Origin: Chrysopilus asiliformis
Taxonomy: Eukaryota; Arthropoda; Insecta; Diptera; Rhagionidae
Direction of reading: 5' to 3'
DNA length: 64,000 bases
NCBI GenBank assembly: GCA_964034945.1
Contig: OZ035962.1
Span: 75,531,942-75,595,941, forward strand
Program-made: the position numbers and the translations under genes
The notes under the pieces: model-generated
Databases searched by the model: none
The model's input: only the letters and a program-made list of their open reading frames with translations
Told to the model about the DNA's origin: nothing
In this document: positions 35,300 through 46,429 of the stretch, one piece after another
How positions within the stretch are numbered: position 1 is the stretch's first letter
Layout: every line of letters starts with the position of its first letter

Positions 35300-35595
35300 T
35301 TTTTTTTTATAGTTTCAGCCAGAGCTTAGGGGAAGACCCTTTAATGCCGAAGCACAGCTCAGGATGTTCGGAAGAACGACAGGACATGTCGGTTTATGTT
35401 CTCCTTGAACTTCTGCAGGTTTTAGTCCAGGGGAAACACATCGGAAGGTAAATCGTTTCAAACTTTTGTTGTTCGCGGAATGAAGGAATTCCTAAACTTT
35501 ACTGTACGAAAACAGGGAGGCTCAAGGAAGAAGTTGTGCGCACGTGCAGCTGCACGAGAGGGTATAGGGAAAATATACCGTGGAGGAATAAGTTT
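35300..35595 (-). mobile_element. LINE 3' end, 5'-truncated
   Basis: The minus strand gives RTVKFRNSFIPRTTKV, a stop (TGA where TGG is expected), then NLQKFKENINRHVLSFFRTS and TGA, the 3' UTR and poly(A) (T's at 35300-35308). It is the longest coding remnant of the three LINE tails. It is decayed by at least one nonsense change. Confidence 0.75.
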
Positions 35596-35675
35596 ATTTT
35601 TTTCTAAAAATATGTAATAAAATGCATGGTGAAAAATGTTGGTCAATTTTTTAAACTTTTCAAGTTTACATATTT

Positions 35676-36187
35676 GAGTGATCTAATTGCAAAACTAACA
35701 TTCTCCACGTTTTGCAACTATTGACAAATTGCAAAAAACTCAAAAAATGAAATAATTTTAAAAATTGATTGTTAGTATTGGCTAGTATGACGCCCTCTGA
35801 CTAAAGAAGAAAAAAAAAATAACGTGTTAGCAACCACTATTTTTTATGTTTAAATGTACACTCAGAAAAATGGAGGCTAACTCGACGACCTACATACGGC
35901 GTAATTGGCCTCGGGCAGGCGCGCGTTCGCCTGCATGTGGGCAAGTAAAACTGAGTTGACCTGTGGTCGGAGAAATTCTGAAATTAAGCCACCAGCAGGT
36001 GAAGTAGGGCATTGGGAGCTGCACGAGTTGACCTTAGATAGGTTAACTCTGACCGCTAGCTGGCTTACAGAAACCTCTGTAAGGTCAGAGTTAACCTGAC
36101 AAAAAGTTGACCTGAACATTTTTCTGAGTGTAGGAGAATGATTTTTGACCAAAAGTGGAGAATGTGAATTTTGCAATTAGACCACTC
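35676..36187. mobile_element. Inverted-repeat MITE
   Basis: GAGTGRTCTAATTGCAAAAY, continuing to ACATTCTCCAC, occurs in inverted orientation at both ends (33 bp, few mismatches). The duplication is uncertain. It contains 35859-36130. Confidence 0.65.
35859..36130. mobile_element. TA-flanked MITE, 272 bp, GC-richer
   Basis: 14-bp inverted repeats CACTCAGAAAAATG have TA on both sides (35857-35858, 36131-36132). The interior is distinctly less AT-rich than its surroundings and has GTTGACCT and GGTCAGAGTTAACCT words. Confidence 0.75.
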
Positions 36188-36189
36188 AT

Positions 36190-36720
36190 TCCCTCTTTCA
36201 TTCTATCCTAACTGAATTGAGTTTAAATTTTCAACCAAAAAGTTTAAAATGCAATTTTTTTGCATTCGAAAGCTGTTATCGCCTTTTAGAACCCTATGGA
36301 ACTCAACTTTGGAAAAGAATGAATCGTTTTCGAGATAATCGCAAAAATCTTTTCCCTTTGTATGGGAGAGGGGCCAGGAGTGATCAAATTGAATTTTAAT
36401 GTATGGCAGAGTTATGTACATAGAATCATATTCTAAACGCTTTTTTCTAAAACTTTTTTTTCTAAAAAATCTGCCGTTTTCGAAAAAATTGCAAAAATTT
36501 TCTACATTTGATGGGAGAGGGAGGAAAGGGTGTTTCAATTTTTTGCTTTTTCGTAAGAGGTTTATCTTTTGATATAAGCCTGTTCTATACGAATTATCAG
36601 CTTTTTACTTCAATTAGTGCTCGAGTATAAAAACTTTCAACATTACACACACTTATAGGCATCATATGAGGGTTGATTATGTAAGAAATGTGTGATCTCA
36701 CCGTTAGACATATTAGACAG
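36190..36720 (-). repeat. Family F copy 3
   Basis: Reverse-complemented, it reads CTAACGGTGAGATCACAC, TTCTTACATAATCAA, GAAAGTTTTTATACTCGAGC, two TTTCGAAAACGG/CTCGAAAACGATTC blocks and CCCTCTCCCATACAA. The order is as in the other F copies. Confidence 0.55.
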
Positions 36721-36777
36721 CGTTTTCCTTCTACAAAAGGTTCTTATTGCCAAATCAAACCTTAAAGACAAAGTATG

Positions 36778-37116
36778 GTTATCATCATCCTTGGCGCCAC
36801 AGCTCTCGAAGAGCCTGGGCCTCCTCAATTGAGGTTTCATAACAATTTCTTCCCTGCTTCGCACTTACAGTTTTACATAGATTGCGAACCATGGATGAAT
36901 TACAACATTTGTAAGGTTTTTACGTTCCAACCCATCAACAGCAGAGGCCGTGATAGCAATCTAGACCAATGACGTCGTTAAAACCAAGCGGCAACTATCA
37001 CTACTCATTTCTTAAAGTAGGTTGAGTGGACTTGAATCACAGCGTGCGACAGTCGGGAATTGAACCACCGACCTCCGGAATACGAGTCAAGTACTTTACT
37101 ACTTGGACTACGCTGG
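36778..37116 (-). mobile_element. tRNA-derived SINE with target-site duplication
   Basis: Reading leftwards, a tRNA-like head has GCGTAGTCCAAGTAGTAAAG and the B box GGTTCAATTCC. A body of about 260 bases follows and the 3' end is CTGTGGCGCCAAGGATGATG with a short GAT-repeat tail. AAAGTATG flanks both sides (36770-36777, 37117-37124) and recurs once more at 37131. The tail differs from the SINE at 19156, implying a different LINE partner. Confidence 0.8.
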
Positions 37117-37139
37117 AAAGTATGCGCTGGAAAGTATGA

Positions 37140-39075
37140 TTATAAATCATTTGTAGACAGAAAAACATCTAAACCTAATTTTTCTTCAAAAATAGCAAAA
37201 TGCGAAAACGCAATAAATTCGGTATGCTATAGTTGTAACTATTTTTGTGTTACAACCTCTAAAATGCATCGCATGTCGGTTAAATGATGATTTGAACATG
37301 TTTTTTTTACTGCCAACATATCCAACTCAAAAGTAATTTAAATGATCGATAGATCTAGCAGAAGATCGTTTCGATCAATGATCGGTTCAAATTTCTTCAT
37401 ACTTGTAAATAAGTGCCGCTAAATTGGCAAAGAATATCTCCATAGAAGACATGGATTAATTATAGATCTTCCACTCCCCGTGTTGACGTCACAAAATGAA
37501 ATTGATTAACGTACCTCCAAAATGATCGTTTTCTCTTACACTTTCGAATGTTAGAACGGAACATTGAGGATCAGTTAACCGTGGAAGTGACCGTAGTCCA
37601 TTTATCTCTATGCCAATGATCCGGAGAAGAGGCTACAGTTAGTAGCAAATGCCAGCATCCGTAATCGGCAACAGAAGTGGAAAGGTAGATTACCGTTAGT
37701 GCGAACTTACGACATAGCTAAATTAGTTACCTTAGATCCATTTTATAGAATCATCTCATCACATCGTATGCTTAGAATTTTACCAATACTTTATCATGTC
37801 GACTTCATTCTTAATCTTCCAACAACAAACAAACAAACAAGAACAAAACGGATTTGATAGCTAATAATTCTTCACTAGTTTTTGTGTTCTGCAGCTATTC
37901 TTAAGTCTTGGAGTTCCAAAACGTTATAGGAAAACAAACTAGAATCGATATTTCGACGTCTTAGCATGAAAACCTGTTCCGCTGGGCTCGATTCGAACGC
38001 AGAAAATTAGAGAAGAGAATTTGTTGTTTCCTTTGACAACATTTCCACGTTCCTCGGCTTAGATTTGACGATCGCTGAAGCCGCCTTCCAGTGGAAAAAG
38101 TCTTGTAAGGTAGCACTGGTTAAAAAATCTCCAATCTTAAGCTCGTTCCGATGTTTAAAATGCTTCTTAGTATCGCATGGAATGTAAGATAAACTCCAGA
38201 ATCTTTTTTTTTCAATAAACAAACCTGGAATGTGGAGCTGGAAAACAAAAGACTTGTGCTGATAAACCGGCCCAGGTGCTGTCTATAACGACCATCGTCG
38301 TAACAATGGAAGACAACGTGCAGCGTCCTTATCTTAATCTATGGCTGAGATTCAACTTCCATAGATGAAAAACAATGAAACCATAAATTGACAATTTTTT
38401 GAGCAACGTTTTTTTTTAGAATTTTCCAGGGCGATTTCTATAGTAGGTTTAAAGTGTTGCTATTCACTAGTTTAAATTAATTGTAAATTCCTTAACACGT
38501 TCCTAACGAATCCGCTTCACAAAACACGAGGATAAAAGAGAAGTTACAACTTAAAATAAAGTAGATCTAAATTCTAGATCTAGAACTCAACCTGCCTGAG
38601 GTGCGCAACTTGTTCTTAAATTGTAGAAAAAAATTATCATCTTCGTCTTGGTTCGTGTCACGGAATCTTGTTTACTGTGTGTTTGGAGGTTAAAGCAAGA
38701 ATATTTTTTAGCCCACGGTTCTGATCCTTTTTCAAAGTGGATTCAAGGTAATTGAACTTAGTTCAAGGCCGACTTAAACGTGACTTGCTCGTTATTGAGG
38801 GGATTATTAACAGTCGTCGAATAATTCTGTAATGGTTATAATTATGATAAAAATTATATGCTTGAGGTTATTTAAAAGGAATCAATATTACATTTTTTTT
38901 GTGTGTGGAAGTCGAAAAATTTGTTCTTTCTATGCATATGGAATAGTGTGAGAAACAAAAAAGAACGTTTTCATATGAAAATCTTTTTTTTTATTGGATC
39001 TAGGAAATAGTTTAATAGTTGTCATGAGTATCGTTTCTTGCGTGTGTGATGACAATACATGTGCTTGAAATGTGT
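37140..39075. other. Gene-free unique stretch
   Basis: A 71-codon minus ORF (38007-38222) is unassigned and lacks supporting context. No repeat ends found. Confidence 0.4.
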
Positions 39076-39079
39076 ATGT

Positions 39080-39295
39080 GTAAATTCTAAAACTTGTGTA
39101 CTAAAATAGTTAATTTCAATTAAAAGTCAAAAGCTAGTACTTTTACTACTTAGCAGTAAAATTTACTATTTTATGGTTAAATTGACCAGGTTTGTAATTG
39201 AAATTAACTATGTTGTAGCTAGAAATAAATTATTTTAGTTTATTTCCCGATCCGAAAAAAAATAGTTAGATTTAATATTTTTTATCTGGGTTTAA
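39080..39295. repeat. Relative of the MITE at 7413
   Basis: It shares AAAATAGTTAATTTCAATT, TTAAATTGACCA and the right end AAAAATAGTTAGATTTAATA. The ends are eroded. Confidence 0.45.
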
Positions 39296-39735
39296 TTAGC
39301 GTTCAAAAGGTGATTTCCAACAAAAAAATTTCACAAAAAATTTTGTGTGAGTTTCTAACAACTGTCGATGAGGGGTGAAGGGGATGTGAACACATATAGC
39401 CTATAGTTTGACCAGATAATCAAACTACATATACAAAAAACCGCATCAAAATCGGTTGGTTGGTTCTCGAGTTAAGGCATTTTTAAAATGTAACCCAATT
39501 TGACGCGTTTAGGTAGAAATAGTTATACATAAAATGCTGGTAGTTCTAGTGTTAAAGAAAAGTGCTGCAGAAACTTTTCTTTAAAAATTAAGTCAAAATC
39601 TCTGTAAAAATTAAGACGAAATCAACTTAATTGGTTTTTCAACAACATTAAAGCTATATCTCACTTCGAACGTTATAAATTTTCGCCTGCGGCAAATTTC
39701 ACTTATAGAGTTTTACAGTATGTAAGGTAACGGCA

Positions 39736-39803
39736 CCTATTACCGACCTATCACCTATTACCGACCTATCACCTATTACCGACCTATCACCTATTACCGA
39801 CCT
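39736..39803. repeat. 18-bp direct repeat, almost 4 copies
   Basis: CACCTATTACCGACCTAT is tandemly repeated within the left end of the pogo-type element. It contains the subterminal motif that also appears, inverted, at the right end, so it may be an array of transposase-binding sites (inference). Confidence 0.85.
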
Positions 39804-40344
39804 AAAACATATTCATTCAACGAAAAAAGTCCAAATTTCAACGCATAATTTCAAAATGTTAATTCTCTTAAATTCTCTAGGGCATCAGAAAAACAAAACT
39901 AAAGCCACGAAAAAAAGGCGCGAAAAGTCACATCGAAATGTGACTGTAAAGTTTGAGTGGTTGGTGGTTGAACACGTTTTTGCATTTTCCTTAAGGTTTT
40001 TGGTAAGAGCTCAATGTGTTACTCATAAGATAAATAAGCGAAAATAAGTGGATCTAGAATAATAGTGTAACTAAATTTAATTTTTTTAATATCTTTTGTA
40101 CAAATTTTAACAATAATATTAGTGAAAACTTTGTGAGTTTTCGCGAAAAACCGGAAAAACAATTAGGTCGGTGATATGTTCATCGTTTTTTACGATGGTT
40201 GTATTACCGTCCTAAGGTCGGAAATTATTTTCGTGAGACACCTATTACCGACTATGTAGAAATGCCATTATTTTTCTAGAAATTTTTTAAGAAATTTTCT
40301 TGCATTTGCATGAAAATTGTCATTCTAGAACTATTTTTCCCATA

Positions 40345-41252
40345 ATGGATACACATAAGACAAAAAAACAAGTGTCAATGAAAAACATAACAAAAGCTAT
40401 AATTGCCAATCTGGTAATTATTGAAAACCCGTATGGTAATTTAAGTGAACGGCGAACAGTTGTATCAAAATTCCACTTTGAAGTCAAACTTTCCAATAAG
40501 ATTTTTTTAAATTTATTCCAATCGGATTTTGATGTATGGAAGTTTTATGTAGAATCATATCCTAAATAACTTTTGTTCTTGGACTTTTTTGATGAGATGC
40601 ACTGTTTTTGCGATATTTACAAAAAACGTTTTCGTTCGTATGGGGGGTACCCCCGCTAATGGTCCATTTTTACCCAGTAACGAACTTAGCCTCGCATTTT
40701 GCGAAAAACTGATCTGCGCAAAATTTCAAGTCTCTAGCTCAATCCGCGCCACGGACGGACAGACGGACATGCAAAATTCACGGTAAGGCAAATTTTCGGT
40801 TTCACCATACGGGTATAAAAAAGATTTAAAAAAAAGTTGTATTCTTCGGATATTTTTTGCAAAAAGCTCTGGAAGATATACAAAATGGAAAAACGATTTA
40901 CAAAGTTTCAAAGAACTATAAAATTCCAAAAACCACATTAATTGACAAAGTAAACTGCAAATATACAGATGGGGAAAAAAGTGGACCCCAAACAATTTTC
41001 TCCTCCGAACAGGAAAACCTTTTAGAAAATTGGGTTATAAAACTTGGAAAATTAGGGTATCCAGTAAACAAAACTCAATTTTTGGATAGTGCAGCGCTTT
41101 TGGCCAAACATTTAAATATAACTCACAAATTTGCCAATGGGAATCCCGGGAAAATCTGGTACCGCTCAAAATTTGACATTCAGCCGATCAAAAATTACAG
41201 AAACGCAAATACGGAAATGGTTAAATTCTGTTCAACAGTTTTTTCAAAATAA
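40345..41252 (+). pseudogene. pogo-type transposase, DNA-binding half only, interrupted
   Basis: After the family-B insertion the frame gives LQKALEDIQNGKTIYKVSKN then YKIPKTTLIDKV, a psq-type helix-turn-helix. It is followed by EQENLLENWVIKLGKLGYPV and LAKHLN, the CENP-B/Tc5-type second DNA-binding region. It ends at a stop at 41250-41252 before any catalytic DDE domain. An upstream ATG (40345) with MDTHKTKKQVSMKN may be the original start, now separated by the insertion. Such a remnant binds DNA in intact relatives (pogo, Tigger, jerky; family knowledge). Here the first part is broken, so activity is doubtful. Confidence 0.75.
40383..40817 (-). repeat. Family B copy 2, inside the pogo-type element
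   Basis: Reverse-complemented it ends with ATACCCGTATGGTGAAACC and carries GTCCGTCTGTCCGTCCGTGG, ACTTGAAATTTTGCGC and CCATACGAACGAAAACG blocks. The distal part (AACATAACAAAAGCTATAAT) matches copy 3. The GTTTGTAACGC block is missing. Confidence 0.65.
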
Positions 41253-41574
41253 AATGAATTATTTATATTATTTATATCGTGAATTTAATTTTTTTTGGTT
41301 AGGTCGGTAATACGTCCACTGAAAATCGGTAACAGGTGCCAGAAAATATCGTTAGGTCGGTAATACCTGACTTTGGTATTAGATACAGTTTTTATTTTTT
41401 TTAGTATCATACATTATTTTTACAACTATATTTGTATTTTTCTCAGAAAAACAACCCTTTAAGCTAATTAAAAATCAACATATTACTAAAAAAATTCTAA
41501 TCAATAATTTTACATAACCGGTCAAAGTTGAAAAATCCCTTAGTAGGTCGGTAATATGTGCCGTTACCTTAATA

Positions 41575-43615
41575 GTTTTCCACTAACCAGCATTTACGTA
41601 CATTTTTCTTAATCAGTTTTACACTAACCTGAAAATTTGTTTGTTGACCATAGTTGGAAAAGGAGGTCGGGGATGGTTTCATAACTTTAAATTTCGAAAA
41701 ACGTGGTCGTAAAAAATAAAAGGTTGGAAAAACCACTGATCTAGTCTATAGAATCAGTGGAAACTGCTGGTCTAGTCTAGTCCATAGGATCAGAGATGGA
41801 GCTCAAAGGTTTTCGGTGTTGGTTAATATCAAAATTTGGTTTTGATTTTATAAAATTTCAAATATTTGGATCTGGTTTTGGTTCCTAAAATTTTAAATAA
41901 AATTTAGTTCACTGAAATTTTAAAGGTTCAGTTGGTTTGGTTAAAAAAAACCGGTGTGCATCTCTATGTGACACATCAATTATTTCAGTGAAATTTTTTC
42001 TTTCGTGAGATACCATCCGTTCAAATGTTCTTACAATAAAGGAATGATTGCAAAGAAAAGTCTAAAAAATTTCAAACATTTTATAAAAAAAAACAGATAA
42101 ACGGGCGAAATATGTTAACTTTTTCAAAAGATTAACGATAATCAAGAACTGGTGACATTGCGATACCGTCTATCGGTTCACAATTGACACACCACTTACG
42201 GTTTTCCAGCTATCTGTGAAGCAAATGCCGTGGAAGTAACCTCTGAATGCTAAGAAAATCGGAAGAAATCACCTTTACGATGTTACCTCGAAATTTCACT
42301 TTCAACAGCTTATTTATTTGGGTAAATTTAAGCAGTCATTTTAACTGGATAGTGGATACTTTGTTATTGTTTGGCTAGGTGCTGTTTTTGTCTTAGATTT
42401 ATTGGATTTTCATCTTTATATCTACAAAACTCGACCTTTTGAGTTTCCAGTCGGTCGGTGGTGAAAATTCCTGCATGCACGAACAGATTTTTTCGTGGCA
42501 CTCTAACAAATCATACCGAGGAATTTAGGTTCCACCCGGTGTGGTCGGATCGTGTGCTCCCCGGAAACGGTTACAATTGTATAGAGCGGATGGCCCTCTG
42601 AGGCGGCAAACCGTGAAATCTTCGCCAAAAGGCGTGAGTGACTTTAAGAGATTCGTGGTTAAAAATCTGTTAAACCATCAAAATCGTTGAGTTTTGTCGC
42701 GCCTTTAAGTCTTCGGTTGAATTGAATTTCGCTTGTTTTCTGGCAAAATTGGGACTCTCGTGTCTTCCAGATTACTGCAGAGCGTCTTTCACGAGATTTC
42801 CATTCGAATACGTATAGAAATCGAAAACATTGAAGTAACTGTGTGGGTTTAAAACATATTTTTTTCTTTGGTCCGCAGCGGTTTTTTTGTGAGCAGTTAA
42901 CCATTTTATTTTATGCTCCCATGCATGAGTGGGGCGCTATGAATTCTGTTTTATAGATTTCCATATAAAATCATTTTCAGGTAAGTTAAATACGCAAAGG
43001 TTTACTCGAATTTTATGCTGCTTACGTTGCTTATGATTAAAATCAATTCATTAAATTTAATTTTTAGAATTAGTGGCCGACGTTTTTAGATTTATGATCA
43101 GATAGACGAATTGAAACCGCCAATTCGAATGGCTTAACGATATTTCTCTAAAAACTCGTAATCAGTCAATTAAAATAAAGGAATTCTGTTATGGTTTATC
43201 TGAATTATAAAACAGACAAATATAAATGAGACGAGATAAAAAATCATGAGAACACAACAAAAGATCTCTTGTGGGAAACCTTTTTACTTATTTTTTTTGG
43301 TTTTGTTTTGAAGGTTTTTTGTATTTGCTGGGGATTTAGGCTTTCAGGGACCAAGAACTATAAGTCACTAGCATTTGGGCTTGTCCCGGCCTAGAATAAA
43401 CCGCAAAAATTAATTTCAAGTTTAATAAATCAAGTTTGTGGAAAAATAGGCAAAAAAAATTATTAATATTAAATAATAGAGTTTAAAACTTTCTAGGGAA
43501 TTTCAGATTAATAACGAAGGGATTGTTAAAATTGATAAAATCAATTCTCAAATATTCCAGTAATTAAAGATTTTGGTAAGCTATTAATATGTGCTTACTT
43601 ATGTTCAACTTAAAT
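41575..43615. other. Gene-free stretch
   Basis: 42500-42910 is less AT-rich and has an 81-codon minus ORF (42659-42904) that I cannot assign. Otherwise nothing. Confidence 0.4.
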
Positions 43616-43619
43616 TATT

Positions 43620-44757
43620 TAAAAATTTTCCCAGTAAATTTCCCACGATTTTACTGAAGAAAAAACACAAAACATTCTTTTTTTTACTGTTTTTCCAGTA
43701 GGATTTACTGAACGACGGTAAAATTTACTGAAACGCAGTAGATTTTACTGAAAATACTGTAAGTATTTACTGGAGAAATACTGATTTCGTCCCAGTATTT
43801 TATATTATTTCCGTTTTACAAAATTTTATACTTGATTCTGTCATTTTACTGTTCATCCCAGTAAATTTGTCATTGTTTCACCCCAGTAAAGGCCATTGAC
43901 GTTTAGAACCTATTTCTCAATCTGTACCCCAGAGGTAAACTGTCGTAACTGACATTTTGCAAATTTTACAGGAGAGCCATTTTTAGTTCGGAATTGCAAA
44001 CTTTTTATTGTGTATGATTTTCGGTAATTATTTGAAACTTTTGTAGTTTATTTTATTTTAGGACATTGTTTAAACAAAATATTAGTTGATATATAAATTT
44101 GTAATATCCATCCCAGTGAGTGGGGGAGCAGTTACAACCTTTTACCTCTAACCATTTTGCTTTACCTCTATCCTGGCATGCCAGATACATCTAATACTCA
44201 TTGGATATCTCGTCATTCATTGACAGTGTAGATACGATACTTTGCCAATTAAAAATATACGTCCCCACAATGTAGTTACAACAATAACCCCAAAATCGCG
44301 GTTTTGGCAGTTACGACAGTTTACCTCTGGGGTACAGCAATTGGCTTCCATGGTGTAGCAGTAAATTACTTGGTCTACAAATGCAGAGTTCTCGGCCAGA
44401 GAGATTTTTCAACACAACATCAAAAGTATGTAAAATATGAATAACAAAAATCAATTAGGTTTAAAAATTTAGAAAAAAATATTACTTTGACCCAAAACCA
44501 TTCAAATGCTATAAAACCTATCAAAGCATTTGAGCGGTTTTTAAGATTTTACTGTGATTCCAGTAAATTTTATTGGTTTGTCAGTAAAAATTACTGTTAT
44601 TCCAGTTCGTTCCAGTATGGAAATTTCCCTGGGGGCGCAATCCAATATTTACTAGGAGGAATAGTAAATTTTTTTAACTGGGAGAGAACAATAATATCTA
44701 TTATTCGTCATCGTAGTTGCGTTTTTGCTGGCTTTCCAGTAAAATCTGGTTTAGAAT
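43620..44757. repeat. CAGTAAA/TTTACTG-rich element, copy 2
   Basis: The order of words follows copy 1 (8392-9170): left arm, CACCCCAGTAAAGG, then GGCTTCCATGG (tRNA-like start), ATTTTTCAACACAACATC and the right arm ending CCAGTAAAATCTGGTTTAGA. It is interrupted by 43922-44337. Confidence 0.65.
43922..44337. mobile_element. Unclassified element: 30-bp perfect inverted repeats, 4-bp duplication
   Basis: Perfect 30-bp ends start CTGTACCCCAGAGGTAAA and are flanked by CAAT (43918-43921, 44338-44341). The sister at 8710-8725 shows the empty site CTCAATTGGCTTCCAT. TTACCTCT and GTTACAAC words recur inside. There is no ORF. A 4-bp duplication excludes hAT, Tc1/mariner, piggyBac and Harbinger. Confidence 0.85.
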
Positions 44758-44774
44758 GTAAGCAGAGCTTTATA

Positions 44775-46423
44775 CAGTAAGCGAAATTCCTATAGCCGAA
44801 TGATGTTTTATTTACTTTTAATGGTGAATATTGCACAATTTGGTAGGTATTGTGGAAGAATTTCAGTTCGGATAAGTTAAAATATCTGTTATAACCTTTT
44901 AATGGTAATAGCAACATTATTCAATGAGTTACTAAGCATTGCCAGTCTTTGTCACATGAAAAGTCAATGCTGGCGTGCATTTATACTGCGAAATTGCTAT
45001 AGCCGACAACCAAAAACTATTAAAAAAAATTAAAGAAAAATATATATTTCTGTTGATCTCTTTTTGAACTCGTTATTTGGACTGTTTTCCGCAATAAGGA
45101 CTATATTTCTATATTTAAGCGCAAGAATTAACTTATAAATAACGGGTTTTTCATAAGAATGCCTAGGAGGACGTTTTTGACCATTGTGGAGAAAGCAAAA
45201 ATTGATTGTTTTCACGAAGCTGGTTACAGTAATGTTAAAATTGCAAAAAACATTAGCCGAAGTTAAAAAATAATCAGAAATAGTTTGAAATTGCGAGAAA
45301 CGTATGGGAAAAGGGTCAAAAATAGAGGAAACACAAAACTGACTAAACGGCAAAGGGTTAAAATTGTCCATGAAGCGACCACAAACCGATTAAAAGCTGC
45401 TCAGGTCGTGTCAAAACTAGGATTACCTGTCACCAAAAGACGCGTGCAACAAATTTTAAAATCAACAGGACACCTGGTATCCAAAAAAGCAGCAAAAAAG
45501 CCACCGCTTTCACAGAGTCATCGAGACGCAAGTTTGAATTTTGCCAAACAGCATATGGTATGGACATCAGAATGTTGAAATGTTATCTTTTCTGATGATA
45601 AGAAGTTTAATCTTGATGGTTCCGATGGATTTGCTTGCTACTGGCATGATCTGAAGAAAGAAACCGCGCTTCGAAAGAGGCAAAACTTTGGTGGAAGAAG
45701 TTTAATGATTTGGGCCGCATTTTCTCATCACAGTAACACCTTAGTGTGCTTCATTGGGACTCGAACCAATTCCGAGGATTATCAGGAATTGTTGGAGGGT
45801 GTGTTAATCCCTTATCTTGAAGATAATTTCGGTGATGCAGCCATTTTTTAACAAGATAATGCAGCTATCCACGTCTCCAAATCATCAAAACCATGGTTTA
45901 AAGTTAAAAATTGGCCGCTTTTAGACTGACCAGCCAGGAGTCCGGATCCAAAACCCATAGAAAATTTATGGGGCCTCCTGGCACGAAGAGTTTATGCTAA
46001 TGGTAGACAATTTGAGTCAGTTCAGTCACTCAGAGCGAGTGTTATTGAAGAATGGCGCAATCTTGAAACCAATTTGCTCCAAAATTTAATCAACTCCATG
46101 CCTGACCGAATTTTTAGCGTGATACAAACTAATAGTGAAATATTGAAGTATTGAGAGTATTGGAAGGTAAATTTTTATCATACAACGTTTGATTTAGGTT
46201 GAATTTTACTAATAAAAAACATTCGGCTATAGGAATTTCGCCTACAAATTTCGGGTTTTCATGTCCAGCCACTTCGAAGTTTCATAAATGTATAGCAACA
46301 AAAAATGAATTGCAATATTTTGTTGTCATTTAATGAATTATGGTGTTTTTTTTTAAATATATTATGTTTTTTCATGAAAAAATGATGATTTTTACCATTC
46401 GGCTATAGGAATTTCGCTTACTG
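44775..46423 (+). mobile_element. Full-length Tc1/mariner-type element
   Basis: Inverted ends of about 28 bp (CAGTAAGCGAAATTCCTATA, then GCCGAATG) are flanked by TA (44773-44774, 46424-46425). A single transposase reading frame fills the middle. Confidence 0.9.
45159..46154 (+). pseudogene. Tc1/Tc3-like transposase with four in-frame stops
   Basis: One uninterrupted frame of 332 codons from ATG (45159) to TGA (46152-46154) holds a whole Tc1-type transposase. An N-terminal helix-turn-helix pair covers about residues 5-115 and includes KLTKRQRVKIV and GLPVTKRRVQQIL. The catalytic region has all three acids: IFSDDKKF (first D), QDNAAIHVS (second D) and RSPDPKPIENLWG (E). Four stops interrupt it: TAA at residue 37, TGA (45576-45578), TAA just before QDNA, and TGA just before PARSPD. 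There is no frameshift. The three later stops are at positions normally W, Q and W, so each is one transition. The enzyme is dead but was lost recently. Confidence 0.9.
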
Positions 46424-46429
46424 TATTCT

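Larger units (their letters stand above)
39725..41569 (+). mobile_element. pogo-type element with truncated transposase
   Basis: Inverted ends of about 27 bp begin AGGTAACGGCACMTATTACC and are flanked by TA (39723-39724, 41570-41571). TATTACCGACCT/AGGTCGGTAATA words recur many times near both ends. The element carries an N-terminal transposase relic and is itself interrupted by a family-B copy (40383-40817). Confidence 0.8.
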
